From the NCBI RefSeq assembly GCF_008704395.1, contig NZ_CP023695.1, positions 4,526,001 to 4,590,000 of the forward strand: a stretch of DNA of 64,000 nt. The letters run 5' to 3'. A model generated the notes under the pieces. It had not been told where the DNA came from. It searched no databases and worked only from the letters and a program-made list of their open reading frames with translations. The DNA comes from Streptomyces alboniger. Lineage in GTDB: Bacteria; Actinomycetota; Actinomycetes; Streptomycetales; Streptomycetaceae. Positions 10,339-19,974 of the stretch are shown here, in pieces. The translations under genes and the position numbers were made by a program. Position 1 is the first letter of the stretch. Each line of letters opens with the position of its first letter.

Positions 10339-12441
10339 ATGCGTCCGCTCGAAGCCGACGAACCCACCGAGATCGGTCCCTACCGGCTGCTCGGCCGGCT
10401 CGGCTCCGGCGGCATGGGCCGGGTCTACCTCGGCCGCAGCGCGGGCGGCCGCACGGTCGCGGTCAAGATCGTGCATCCGCACTTCGCGCTCGACGAGGAG
10501 TTCCGCGCCCGCTTCCGGCGCGAGGTCGACGCCGCCCGGCGGGTGGGCGGCGACTGGACCGCGCCGGTCCTTGACGCGGATCCGGACGCCCCCGTGCCAT
10601 GGGTCGCCACGGGGTACGCGGCCGGGCCCTCGCTCACCGAGGCGGTCCGGGACGGCGCCCCGCTGCCGGCCCACTCCGTACGCGTCCTCGGCGCGGGCCT
10701 CGCCGAGGCGCTGGCGCACGTCCACTCCCTGGGGCTCGTCCACCGTGACGTGAAGCCGTCGAACGTCCTGCTCACCCTGGACGGCCCGCGCCTGATCGAC
10801 TTCGGCATCGCACGCGCCACGGACGGCACGGCCTCGCTCACCTCCACCGGCGTCTCCATCGGCTCGCCCGGCTACATGTCGCCCGAGCAGATCCTCGGCA
10901 AGGGCGTCACGGGAGCGGCGGACGTCTTCTCGCTGGGGGCCGTCCTGGTCTACGGCGCGACGGGGCAGTCACCCTTCTCCGGCGACTCGTCGGCCGCGCT
11001 GCTCTACAAGGTCGTCCACGAGGAGCCCGAACTGGGCGCGCTGGAAGGCGACCTGAGAACGCTCGCGGCGGCCTGCCTCACCAAGGACCCGTCCGCCCGC
11101 CCCACCCCCGCGGACCTGGCTCGCAGCCTCGCCCCCGAGGGCACGCCCCAACTCGTCGCGGCCGGTTGGCTGCCGGGGCCCGTGGTGGAGAGGGTGAGCC
11201 GCAGTGCGGTGCGGTTGCTCGATCTGGAGACGGGGGCGGGGCCGGGCGCGCGGCCCGGCGCTCCGACGGGGGACGCGGCATCCGGGCCGGTGGCCTTCAG
11301 TGTGCCGTCGGTGTCGGGGGAGTTCGGGCCGTCCGATCCTTCGTACGCGGACTCTGGGGCGGGGACGGGGGCGGGTTCTGCGGTGGGCGCGGGTTCTCCC
11401 GGGGATGCGGGCTCCCCGGGGGGTGCGGCCTCTTCCGGGGGTGCGGCCTCTCCTGGGGGTGCGGGCTCTCACGCGGGTGCGGCTTGTCCGGCGGGCGCGG
11501 ACTCTGCGACGGGCGCGGACTCCACGGTGGGTGCGGGCTCTTCCCGGGGTGCGGGCTCTTCCCGGGGTGCGGGCTCTCCTGGGGGCGTCGCCTCTCCCGC
11601 GGGCTCGGCTTCTGCCGTGGACGCGGCCTCTCCGGCGGGCGGGGCCTTTCCCGGGGGCGCGGCCTCTTCGGCGGGCGCCGCCACTCCCGCAGCTGCGGCC
11701 TTTTCGGCGGGCGCCGCCACTCCCGCAGGCGCTGTCTCCCCAGACGCGGCCTCCCCGGCGGGTGTCGCCTCCCCCGGTGGCGCCGCCCCTCCCGCGTACG
11801 CCGCCGAAGCCGCCGTGCGGCCCGCCCCGGAGGAGACCCGCCCGCCCGGCAGGCTCTCCCTCTCGGTGGCCGCCACCTCCGTGTCCGAGGGGGCGAACGG
11901 GCGCGGGCGCAAGGTGAGTTGTACCGTCGCCCTCGCCGTGGCCGGGGCGATGGCCGCCGTCACGGTGGGCTCGGTCTTCGTCTTCGGGGTGTTGCCGAAG
12001 GACGACGACGCGGCGGGGGGTTCGGGTGCCGGACAGCGGCCCCCGGCGGCGACCGGCCCGGCAAACCCCTCCGACGGGGACGGCGCGGGACGGATCCCCG
12101 AGGCCTACCTCGGCACGTGGCGCGGCAAGGCCGACGCGAGCGGCGGCACGATCCCCCTCGGCACGTTCACGGTCACCCTGCGCCAGGCCGAGCCGGGCGA
12201 CCGGGTCGGCACGGTCGTGCAGCGCGACCTGATCGGCAACACCTGCACGGACGTACTCACCCTCAAGTCCGCCTCGGCCAAGGAACTCGTGGCGACGGGC
12301 AAGGGCGCGAGCAGCAACGGCGGCCAGTGCGCGCAGACGTCCCACACCGTCCATCTGCGCCCCGACGGCAAGGACCTCAGGTACACGTCGGACGATCCGG
12401 ACGCGGGGGATCCGAGAGCACGGCTGGCACGGGTGGAGTGA
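10339..12441 (+). CDS. Transmembrane Ser/Thr protein kinase 1 with hexapeptide-repeat linker
   Basis: 700 residues from the ATG at 10339, with GGGGAGG about 10 bases upstream. The kinase domain (about 15-275) is complete: glycine loop GSGGMGRVYL, K43 (VAVKIV), HRDVKPSN with D137, and DFG with D154. A low-complexity Ala/Gly/Ser/Pro linker (about 340-486) is made of tandem six-residue units. One transmembrane helix lies at about 525-548. The C-terminal ~130 residues are outside the cell and contain YLGTWRGKADASGGTIPLG, a small lipocalin-like sensor type seen in streptomycete kinases. It lacks PASTA repeats. It stands head-to-tail before kinase 2 and the FHA-domain T7SS motor. Confidence 0.9.
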   Translation: MRPLEADEPTEIGPYRLLGRLGSGGMGRVYLGRSAGGRTVAVKIVHPHFALDEEFRARFRREVDAARRVGGDWTAPVLDADPDAPVPWVATGYAAGPSLTEAVRDGAPLPAHSVRVLGAGLAEALAHVHSLGLVHRDVKPSNVLLTLDGPRLIDFGIARATDGTASLTSTGVSIGSPGYMSPEQILGKGVTGAADVFSLGAVLVYGATGQSPFSGDSSAALLYKVVHEEPELGALEGDLRTLAAACLTKDPSARPTPADLARSLAPEGTPQLVAAGWLPGPVVERVSRSAVRLLDLETGAGPGARPGAPTGDAASGPVAFSVPSVSGEFGPSDPSYADSGAGTGAGSAVGAGSPGDAGSPGGAASSGGAASPGGAGSHAGAACPAGADSATGADSTVGAGSSRGAGSSRGAGSPGGVASPAGSASAVDAASPAGGAFPGGAASSAGAATPAAAAFSAGAATPAGAVSPDAASPAGVASPGGAAPPAYAAEAAVRPAPEETRPPGRLSLSVAATSVSEGANGRGRKVSCTVALAVAGAMAAVTVGSVFVFGVLPKDDDAAGGSGAGQRPPAATGPANPSDGDGAGRIPEAYLGTWRGKADASGGTIPLGTFTVTLRQAEPGDRVGTVVQRDLIGNTCTDVLTLKSASAKELVATGKGASSNGGQCAQTSHTVHLRPDGKDLRYTSDDPDAGDPRARLARVE
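11371..11796 (+). repeat. 18-bp tandem repeats encoding a hexapeptide linker
   Basis: About 24 tandem units with consensus GCGGCCTCTCCGGCGGGC encode AlaGlySerPro-type hexapeptides. The first 20 units are exactly 18 bp and in register; one later unit is 15 bp. Units 10 and 11 are identical. The repeat lies in the linker between the kinase domain and the membrane helix of kinase 1. Confidence 0.9.
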
Positions 12442-12571
12442 GCGAGTACGCGCGTCGGGACCCCGTGGTCCTTGGGCGGTCGTCCTCCCTCCAGCCCTCG
12501 TTTCCCCCTTCACTACTGTGTACGCGAACAGGAGCGCGGCGCATACCGAAGTGATGACAGGGGCGGGGAGC

Positions 12572-14857
12572 ATGGAACCACTGCGAGCGGACGACCCGGG
12601 AGAACTCGGCAGTTACCGGCTGCTGCGGAGGCTCGGCGCAGGCGGGATGGGCCGTGTCTATCTCGCCCGTTCACCCGGCGGTCGCACAGTCGCGGTGAAG
12701 GTCGTGCGCCCTGATCTCGCCGCGGACGAGGACTTCAGGACTCGGTTCCGGCACGAGGTCGAGATCGCCCGCGCGGTGTCCGGCCGCTATACCGCGCCCG
12801 TTGTCGACGCGGCTCCGGACGCCCCGCTTCCCTGGCTCGCCACGTCGTACGTGCTGGGGCCCGATCTCACCGAAGTGGTCGACGCCCATGGGGGTCTGCC
12901 GGAACGCACCGTGGTGGCGCTGGGGGCCGGACTTGCCGCTGCGCTCACGGAGATCCACGCATCAGGTCTCATCCACCGGGACCTCAAGCCGTCGAATGTC
13001 CTGCTCGCCGCGGACGGTCCACGGGTGATCGACTTCGGGATCGCGCGTGCGATCGACGGAAATCGTCTGACGCAGACGGGAGTTGTGGTCGGATCGCCCG
13101 GCTACATGCCGCCCGAGCAGGCTATGGGAGGAGACGTCGGAGTTGCCGGGGATGTCTTCTCGCTGGGTGCTGTGCTGGCCTTCGCGGCCACCGGCCGCAA
13201 TGCCTTCGGGGAGGGCAGCTCACACGCGGCGATGCTCTACCAGGTCGTCCATGCGGAGCCGGATCTCACGGGCGTCCCCCAGCGCCTACAGGGTCTGGTG
13301 CGGGCATGCCTGTTGAAGGACCCCGCGCAACGGCCCACTCCCACAGAGGTCGTGGCGGCACTGGCTCCGCACGGAGTGGAGAGTGTGCTGACGGACTGGC
13401 TTCCGTCCGCGGTGGCTTCGACGATCGCGACACACGCGGCGGGCATTTTGGACCTGGAAGCGCCCGAGGGACCGACGGCCCGCCCGGCAGCGGCATTCGG
13501 GCCGCCCGCGACAGCCGTGGACGCCTCGGGCGGGGGAGCGGGCCCCCTCCCCGGGGGGCCCTCGCAGTACGGGACTCCTGCGCCGGGAACGTTTGGGTCT
13601 CCTGCGCCGGCGACCGTTGCGTCGGGTCTTACCCGAAGCGAGCGGGCGATGGCCTCGAGGAGACGGATCTTGGGGGTGGCGGTGGGCGCCCTGGGCGTGG
13701 CCGCCGTCGGCGGAGGCTCTGCCTGGTGGCTCCGGAAGGATGACGGGCCGTCCGCTTCACCCGGCGGGGATGTCGGGAGCGGTGCTGAGCCCGAGGCGTT
13801 CGCCACGCCCCCCGACGGCGTGGCACCGCAGCCTTTGTGGCACAGATCGACGGCTGAGGACAGCATCAGTTCCACGCGCCGGCTGCTGACGCACGAGGGC
13901 ATGCTCCTCATCAGCGCCGACCCGTTCATCGCGTACGACGTGAAGAACAAGGGCAAGAAGCGGTGGACCAGCACGACGGATCTGCCTGTCGGATCACCAC
14001 TGCTGCTGGCCGGGGGCAAGCTGTTCATGGCCAGCACCGAGGGCGACGGCGTCCTCATCGGTCTGAACGCGCGCACGGGCAGGGAGGCCTGGCGCAGCCG
14101 CCTGGGCAGGAAACTGCGGGTGGAGAAGACGATCGCCGTGGATGAGAAGAATGTGTACGTCACGGTGACGGACCTCGGTGAGTCGCGCAGTGCTACCGAC
14201 TTCCGTACGGCTGTCGCCGCCATCAACCACAGCACGGGCCGGCAGACCTGGCTGCGGCGACGGGACTGGGGCACGGACGACTACGACGTCGACGGAACCG
14301 TGGTCGGCAAGCGGCTGATCTACACCGACTCCAAGATGAACATCACCGTGCGTGACACCGCCACGGGCGAGCAGCTGTGGAGCAACAAGATCGGTGACGA
14401 CTGGCAGTGGACGCCCGCGGCCGCGGACGGCCTGATCTTCCTGCCCGGCGAGAACCTGACCGGCGTCGACATCGACTCCGGCGATGTCCGCTGGACGTTG
14501 CCTCCCAACGGCCGTCGGGGGTTCGACAGCCCCACGTACATCGATGGTGTGCTCTACGTCCGGGACCACGACGACGGTGTGTGGGCGGTCAATGCCAAGT
14601 CTGGTCGCAAGATCTGGCTCTGCGAGGACTCGGGTGCCCGACGGTCCCCGACGGAGTTCCTGCGGGTCGGCTCGACTCTCTACGGCGCTTCGGCGATGGA
14701 CGAAGGAGGCGTCGTCGCGCTGAAGGCCAAGAACGGCGAGCCTCGCTGGAACTACAACGACACCAAGACTCCCGGTGCGCCGTGGCACTTGGCGGCTTCG
14801 GGAAACCGGCTTCTGGTCACGCACGGGTCCGAGATCTACGCCTTGCCGGCCGTCTGA
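12572..14857 (+). CDS. Transmembrane Ser/Thr protein kinase 2 with PQQ-type beta-propeller
   Basis: 761 residues from the ATG at 12572 (MEPLRADDP), chosen because it aligns with the start of kinase 1; ATG 12554 is an alternative. Catalytic positions match kinase 1 exactly (K43, HRD with D137, DFG with D154), so the two are duplicates in the kinase domain. After a Pro/Ala linker and one transmembrane helix (about 364-388), the outer part is a PQQ/WD-like propeller. At least six repeats are visible (GLNARTGREAWR, AINHSTGRQTW, VRDTATGEQLW, GVDIDSGDVRW, AVNAKSGRKIW, ALKAKNGEPRW). It probably senses an external ligand or partner. It lies upstream of the T7SS motor. Confidence 0.9.
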   Translation: MEPLRADDPGELGSYRLLRRLGAGGMGRVYLARSPGGRTVAVKVVRPDLAADEDFRTRFRHEVEIARAVSGRYTAPVVDAAPDAPLPWLATSYVLGPDLTEVVDAHGGLPERTVVALGAGLAAALTEIHASGLIHRDLKPSNVLLAADGPRVIDFGIARAIDGNRLTQTGVVVGSPGYMPPEQAMGGDVGVAGDVFSLGAVLAFAATGRNAFGEGSSHAAMLYQVVHAEPDLTGVPQRLQGLVRACLLKDPAQRPTPTEVVAALAPHGVESVLTDWLPSAVASTIATHAAGILDLEAPEGPTARPAAAFGPPATAVDASGGGAGPLPGGPSQYGTPAPGTFGSPAPATVASGLTRSERAMASRRRILGVAVGALGVAAVGGGSAWWLRKDDGPSASPGGDVGSGAEPEAFATPPDGVAPQPLWHRSTAEDSISSTRRLLTHEGMLLISADPFIAYDVKNKGKKRWTSTTDLPVGSPLLLAGGKLFMASTEGDGVLIGLNARTGREAWRSRLGRKLRVEKTIAVDEKNVYVTVTDLGESRSATDFRTAVAAINHSTGRQTWLRRRDWGTDDYDVDGTVVGKRLIYTDSKMNITVRDTATGEQLWSNKIGDDWQWTPAAADGLIFLPGENLTGVDIDSGDVRWTLPPNGRRGFDSPTYIDGVLYVRDHDDGVWAVNAKSGRKIWLCEDSGARRSPTEFLRVGSTLYGASAMDEGGVVALKAKNGEPRWNYNDTKTPGAPWHLAASGNRLLVTHGSEIYALPAV

Positions 14858-14904
14858 CGCGAACCCGGCACCGGCCGACGAGCACCAAGGATTACGATCC
14901 GCCC

Positions 14905-15354
14905 ATGCCTGCAGATCGCTCCCCAGCGTATGAAGTCCACTACACCTGGACACCGATCCAGCTCCTGAGCGGCGCTGTGGCGCGCCGCCTCGTCGCGTTC
15001 CGCGTCGACCACCAAGGAGTGACCTTGGGGGGCGCGCCCGCGAAGTACGCGCGGCAGACGGCATTCGTTCCCTGGCGGGACATCGAGGCGGTGGTCCTCT
15101 GGCAGCAGAAGACCGCCGCGCTCTCGCCCATGAACTACGTGGGTCTGCGACGCCGGCCGGGCGCGCCACAGCTGCCGGGGGCCAACTCCGCACTGAGCCG
15201 GGAGCAGACCGGCCGTCTCGCCCCGCACATCGATCACGACGTCTTCCTGGCGAGCAGGCACATCAACCTGTGGAAGCTGGACCGTGGGCGTCTCGCCGAG
15301 GCCTTGGAAACGTTTGCACCCGGGGTGGCGGTAGAGGAAGTATCGAACACCTGA
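14905..15354 (+). CDS. Unknown 149-residue cytoplasmic protein of the T7SS island
   Basis: ATG at 14905, 47 bases after kinase 2 and 45 bases before the secretion ATPase, so it is very likely in the same transcript. No signal peptide or membrane helix is visible. The middle (VDHQGVTLGGAPAKYARQTA and FVPWRDIEAVVLWQQ) resembles the beta-strand pattern of PH-like domains found in small actinobacterial proteins, but I cannot assign a family. Its place between kinase and motor suggests a regulatory or adaptor role, which is inference. Confidence 0.7.
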   Translation: MPADRSPAYEVHYTWTPIQLLSGAVARRLVAFRVDHQGVTLGGAPAKYARQTAFVPWRDIEAVVLWQQKTAALSPMNYVGLRRRPGAPQLPGANSALSREQTGRLAPHIDHDVFLASRHINLWKLDRGRLAEALETFAPGVAVEEVSNT

Positions 15355-15399
15355 TGACACGCGAGATACACGACAACTGAGCGGGAGGGGCACGTACCG

Positions 15400-18300
15400 A
15401 TGCGAGTGCGGGCGACCGTGGTCCGGGAAGGAGCCGCGCCACAGGAAGCGTTGATCAACATCGACGAGGGAAGCACCGCGGCGGAAGTGGCCGCAGCGGT
15501 CGAACGGCTGAGCAACCCGCGGACGCTCACTCCCGTCTCCCCCGGGGTGGTGAACCCACTGCCCGGCCGCGCTCTGTCGTGGGAAGCGCAGAAGGCCGCC
15601 ACTGGCGCCGGGCTCTGGATCGACGGGCAGTTCTGGGAACCGCGGGCCCGGATCGACGGGGCACTCCGTGACGGAGTGCGCCTGACCACCGACGACGCCA
15701 TCGGCCCTTTCATGGTCAGCGGCGAGCCTCCGGGCCGGTACGAGATCACGGTCAGCGGTGGTGCGGGTGCGGGGCGCGTGGCCCGTCTGAACGCCGGAGT
15801 CAGCACCATCGGCTCCATGCCCGGCGTGACGCTCGCGGTCGATGACCCATATGTGGCGCAGCATGCCGTGCGGGTGACCGTCGACATCAAGGGGCGGGTG
15901 GAGATAGCCCCGTACGAAGGCGTCACCCTCACCCTCGACGACGAGGCGGTGACCGGGCCACGCGAGTGGCAGCCGGGCGCACTGATGAAGTGCGGAGAGT
16001 CGCTCTTCAGCCTCTCCGAAGTCGGCGCGCCGGACGCCCACTTGTCGCCGGCGGGAGAAGGCGGCCTCGCCTACAACCGCCCACCCCGGCTCACCTCGCC
16101 ACGGGCCAACCCGCGCCTGCTCGTACCGGTGGAGCCGAAGAAGGACGAGGGACACAGGTTCCAGCTGCTGTCGATGCTCCTGCCGCTCTTCTTCGGTGTG
16201 GGCATGTACTTCATGATGAAGTCGGTCTACTTCCTCCTCTTCTGCCTGATGTCGCCGCTCATGATGATCGGCCAGTGGTACAGCGACCGGCGGCACGGCA
16301 AGAAGAAATACGGCGCGGCCCTCAAGGAGTACAAGAAGGCCATGGCCGACCACGAGGCCGAGCTGGAGCGGCTCGGCGAGGCCGACCAGCGTCGCCGCCG
16401 CGAGGCTTTCCCGGATCCGGGACAGCTCCTCCTGTTCGCCACCGGCCCGCGCCGCCGCCTGTGGGAGCGGCGGATCACCGACCCTGACGCGATGCACCTG
16501 CGGGTGGGCTTCGGCGACCTACGCGCTGAGATCGACCTGGCCCATGCCCGCGGCGCCATGGTGGAGGAGGGGGAAGAGCCGCAGCCTCCGGTGGTGACCA
16601 ATGTCCCGCTGACGCTGCCCTTCGCGGAGCTCGGCGTCGTCGGCGTCGCCGGGGACCGGTCACGAGCCGTGTCCACCACCCGGTGGCTGGCCGCCCAGGC
16701 CGCGATCCTGCACAGCCCGCGCGATCTCTCCCTGGTGGTCCTCTCCTCGGAGCAGGACGCGGCGGAGCAGTGGAGCTGGGTCCAGTGGCTCCCGCACACC
16801 AGCCCGCAACAGGGCCAGAACTGTCTCGCCCTGGTCGGCACCGACGCCGACTCCATCTCCCGTCGCGTCACCGAACTCCTCAACGAACTCCAGCGCCGCC
16901 AGCAGGCGGCCAAGGACCTGGGCGGCTTCAACGCGCTGCGCCCCGACTCCCATGTGCTGCTCGTCCTCGACGGCGCGCGGCTGCTGCGCCGTGTACCCGG
17001 TGTCCCGCAGCTGCTTCAGGAAGGTCCGGCGGTAGGGATCTTCGCACTGTGTGTGGACGCCGACGAACGGCTGCTGCCCGAGGAGTGCCGCACCGCGGTC
17101 TGCTGGACCCCGGACTCACCGACCCATGTCCACCTGAGGGGATATGGATACGAGGCGGTCGGCCAGGTCCTCGCCGACCAGGTCTCCACCGCCTGGTGCG
17201 AACGGGTGTCCCGCGCTCTGGCCCCCGTACGTGACGTGAGCCGTGACGACGCCGACAGTGCCCTGCCCACGGCCGCCCGGCTGCTCAACCTCCTGGAGAT
17301 GCCGAACCCGACCGGCGAGGACATCGCCCGGATCTGGCAGCGCGGAGGGGCGACCACGTCGGCACCGATCGGCATCGCCGCCGACGGGCCGTTCGTCCTG
17401 GACATCCGGCGCGACGGCCCGCACGCCCTGATCGCAGGAACCACCGGTGCCGGTAAGTCGGAGCTGTTGCAGACGATCATCACCTCGCTCGCGGTCGGCA
17501 ACACCCCGGACGCCCTGAACTTCGTCCTCATCGACTACAAGGGTGGCTCCGCCTTCCTGGACTGTGCGCGGCTCCCCCACACCGTAGGCATGGTCAGCGA
17601 CCTCGATGCCCACCTCACGGAGCGAGCGCTCGCCTCGCTCGCCGCCGAGTTGAAGCGTCGCGAGGAGATCCTCTTCGAGGCCGAGACCAAGGACATCGAG
17701 GACTACAACGACGCCCGCAGGCTGCGTCCCGAACTCGAACCCATGCCGCGACTCATGCTCGTCATCGACGAGTTCGCCTCGCTGGTCGCCGAGCTTCCGG
17801 ACTTCATCGCGGGCCTCGTCGACATCGCCCGGCGAGGCCGCTCACTCGGCGTGCACCTGATGCTCGCCACACAGCGCCCGGCGGGTGTCGTCAGCGCGGA
17901 CATCCGCGCCAACACCAACCTGCGCATCGCGCTGCGGGTCACCAATGGCGAGGAGTCACGCGACGTCATCGACGCCGCTGATTCCGGCAGCATCTCCAAG
18001 GCGACACCCGGCCGTTGCTATGTGCGATCCGGCGCGCAGTCCCTCGTCGGCGTCCAGACCGCCCGCATCGGTGGACGCCGCCCCGGGCTCGAAGCGGCAC
18101 CGCAGGTCACAGTGAATCCACTGAACTGGACAGCCTACGGTCATCCGCCTCCCCGCGCGGCTCAGGAAGACGGCGACGACGGCACGCTGGTCACTGACCT
18201 CGCGGTGCTCGTGGACGCGATCGCCGACGGCGCGAAGCTGCTGGGCTGTGCCACACCCCGCAGCCCCTGGCTGCCGCCCATCCCCGACCAGGTGCAGCTC

Positions 18301-19863
18301 GGGGACCTCCCCGAGCTGCCACCGGAGCCCGCAGGCGCCGACACGGTCCGCCCGATCGCCTTCGGCCTCACCGACCTCCCGGCCGAGCAGGCGCGGGCAG
18401 CGCTCGCACTCGACCTGGCCGACGGCGAGCACCTGATGATCGCGGGCGGCCCGCGATCCGGACGCTCCACGGCCCTTCGTACGATCGCGGGAGCGGTCGC
18501 ACGGAACTGCAGCCCCAGTGACGTCCACATCTACGGCATCGACTGCGGCGCCAACGCACTGCTGCCGCTCACCACCCTTCCGCACTGCGGCGCCGTCGTG
18601 ACCCGCGACCAGACGGCGCGCGTCGACCGGCTCCTCGGCCGGCTGCTCGACGAAATCGGACGACGCCAGCTCCTGCTCGCCGAGAAGGGCCAGTCCAGCG
18701 CGGCCGAGCAGCGCGCGTCGGCCGCCCCGGAGGATCGACTGCCATGGATGGTGGTCGCCTTCGACGGCTGGGACGCGTTCAGGCTCGCCTTCGAGAACTA
18801 CGACTACGGCCGCCTCGTCGAGTCGTCGAAACGGATTTTCCGTGAGGGCGCCGCAGTAGGTGTCAAGGTCGTTCTCGGCGTGGACCGCAGTGGCCTCATG
18901 GGCGAGATCTCCAGTTCCTTCGCCGAGCGCCTCGTGCTGCGGCTCGCAGACGCACAGGACTACTCGTACGCGGGGATCATGCCGAAGGACGTGCCCAAGG
19001 AAGTGCCGCCGGGCCGGGCGCTCAAAGGGACCGACGAGGGAGTTCAGGAGAGCCAGATCGCGCTCCTCGCCGAGAATCCGAACGGTCAGGCGCAGGTGGC
19101 AGCGCTCCAGGAGATCGCCCGGACAGCGGCCCAGACCTGGCCCCGCCCATCCGTCGAGCAGCGCCCGATCCGTGTCGATGTGCTCCCGGCTCGCATCAAG
19201 GCGTCGGAGGCCATGGCCCTCCAGCCCGACTTCACCCCGCCGTCACACCTGTGGGCGCTCATCGCGGCCGGCGGGGACGAACTGTCGCCGCTCGGCACGG
19301 ACTTGGAGGAGTCCGGACCCGGTTTCGTCATCTCCGGGCCGCCGAAGTCCGGTCGCTCCAGCACGCTGATGGCGGCGACGATGTCGCTGTTGCAGCGGGG
19401 CACTGAGGTCATCCTCGTGACGCCGAGACGATCTCCCTTGCGGGAACTTGCCTCGGAAGAGGGGGTGTTGGGGTCCCTCAACGCCGAGAGTTCGAGCGAC
19501 GAGTTGGAGGCGCTGACGCAGAGCGCACGCGGTCCGTATGTGATCGTGGTCGACGACGCCGAGCTGATCTACGACACCCCGCTGGACGAGGCCGTGGAGG
19601 AGGAGATCCGCCGCGGCATGGACGGCGGTCTCGGCGTGATCATGGCGGGCGCGGTGGACACTCTGTCCTCGCAGTACCGCGGCTCAGTGGTGCAGGCACG
19701 GAAGTCGCGGAACGGCCTGCTTCTGTCGCCGCAGGGATCGGCGGACGGGGAGATGTTCAACATCCGGATCACGTCGAACAGTACGACCGGTGGGCCGACG
19801 GGGCGCGGGCTTCTCGTCACGGGCGGCGAAGTGGTGCCTGCGCAGGCGGTATTGCCGGACTGA
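15400..19863 (+). CDS. FHA-domain type VII secretion ATPase (EccC/EssC-like, three FtsK/SpoIIIE domains)
   Basis: 1487 residues, close to the length of Firmicutes EssC. Order: an N-terminal region (1-100, perhaps a second degenerate FHA or ubiquitin-like fold), an FHA-like domain (about 110-205), two adjacent membrane helices (about 262-295), then three P-loop domains. Domain 1 has a canonical Walker A (GTTGAGKS, 680-687) and Walker B (LMLVIDE, D790 E791). In domains 2 and 3 the Walker A lysine is arginine (GGPRSGRS with R1022; GPPKSGRS with R1319). The family powers export of WXG100 proteins. No EccB, EccD, EccE or mycosin gene accompanies it here. The FHA domain should read phosphothreonine, and two kinases lie directly upstream. 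Confidence 0.9.
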   Translation: MRVRATVVREGAAPQEALINIDEGSTAAEVAAAVERLSNPRTLTPVSPGVVNPLPGRALSWEAQKAATGAGLWIDGQFWEPRARIDGALRDGVRLTTDDAIGPFMVSGEPPGRYEITVSGGAGAGRVARLNAGVSTIGSMPGVTLAVDDPYVAQHAVRVTVDIKGRVEIAPYEGVTLTLDDEAVTGPREWQPGALMKCGESLFSLSEVGAPDAHLSPAGEGGLAYNRPPRLTSPRANPRLLVPVEPKKDEGHRFQLLSMLLPLFFGVGMYFMMKSVYFLLFCLMSPLMMIGQWYSDRRHGKKKYGAALKEYKKAMADHEAELERLGEADQRRRREAFPDPGQLLLFATGPRRRLWERRITDPDAMHLRVGFGDLRAEIDLAHARGAMVEEGEEPQPPVVTNVPLTLPFAELGVVGVAGDRSRAVSTTRWLAAQAAILHSPRDLSLVVLSSEQDAAEQWSWVQWLPHTSPQQGQNCLALVGTDADSISRRVTELLNELQRRQQAAKDLGGFNALRPDSHVLLVLDGARLLRRVPGVPQLLQEGPAVGIFALCVDADERLLPEECRTAVCWTPDSPTHVHLRGYGYEAVGQVLADQVSTAWCERVSRALAPVRDVSRDDADSALPTAARLLNLLEMPNPTGEDIARIWQRGGATTSAPIGIAADGPFVLDIRRDGPHALIAGTTGAGKSELLQTIITSLAVGNTPDALNFVLIDYKGGSAFLDCARLPHTVGMVSDLDAHLTERALASLAAELKRREEILFEAETKDIEDYNDARRLRPELEPMPRLMLVIDEFASLVAELPDFIAGLVDIARRGRSLGVHLMLATQRPAGVVSADIRANTNLRIALRVTNGEESRDVIDAADSGSISKATPGRCYVRSGAQSLVGVQTARIGGRRPGLEAAPQVTVNPLNWTAYGHPPPRAAQEDGDDGTLVTDLAVLVDAIADGAKLLGCATPRSPWLPPIPDQVQLGDLPELPPEPAGADTVRPIAFGLTDLPAEQARAALALDLADGEHLMIAGGPRSGRSTALRTIAGAVARNCSPSDVHIYGIDCGANALLPLTTLPHCGAVVTRDQTARVDRLLGRLLDEIGRRQLLLAEKGQSSAAEQRASAAPEDRLPWMVVAFDGWDAFRLAFENYDYGRLVESSKRIFREGAAVGVKVVLGVDRSGLMGEISSSFAERLVLRLADAQDYSYAGIMPKDVPKEVPPGRALKGTDEGVQESQIALLAENPNGQAQVAALQEIARTAAQTWPRPSVEQRPIRVDVLPARIKASEAMALQPDFTPPSHLWALIAAGGDELSPLGTDLEESGPGFVISGPPKSGRSSTLMAATMSLLQRGTEVILVTPRRSPLRELASEEGVLGSLNAESSSDELEALTQSARGPYVIVVDDAELIYDTPLDEAVEEEIRRGMDGGLGVIMAGAVDTLSSQYRGSVVQARKSRNGLLLSPQGSADGEMFNIRITSNSTTGGPTGRGLLVTGGEVVPAQAVLPD

Positions 19864-19886
19864 CGGACGAAGGCGCAGGGGCGAAG

Positions 19887-19939
19887 AAAAGCGGCCGGGC
19901 CGCACAGTCGATCGACTGTGCGGCCCGGCCGCTTTTTTT
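19887..19939. terminator. Strong bidirectional terminator
   Basis: A perfect palindrome with 21-base arms (19891-19911 and 19912-19932) is flanked by A4 on the left and T7 on the right. It can therefore terminate both the secretion-ATPase operon and the convergent WXG100 gene. It is the clearest rho-independent terminator in the window. Confidence 0.93.
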
Positions 19940-19974
19940 GAGCTTACTTGAGAGCGCGCTCGAAACCAGACTTA

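Noticed and set aside
11371..11796. Tandem repeats as a CRISPR array
   Set aside because: Units are contiguous, imperfect, in frame with a protein and have no spacers.
15400..19863. DNA translocase FtsK/SpoIIIE
   Set aside because: Three tandem ATPase domains, the FHA region and adjacent WXG100 genes indicate a T7SS motor; DNA translocases have one motor domain plus a gamma domain.
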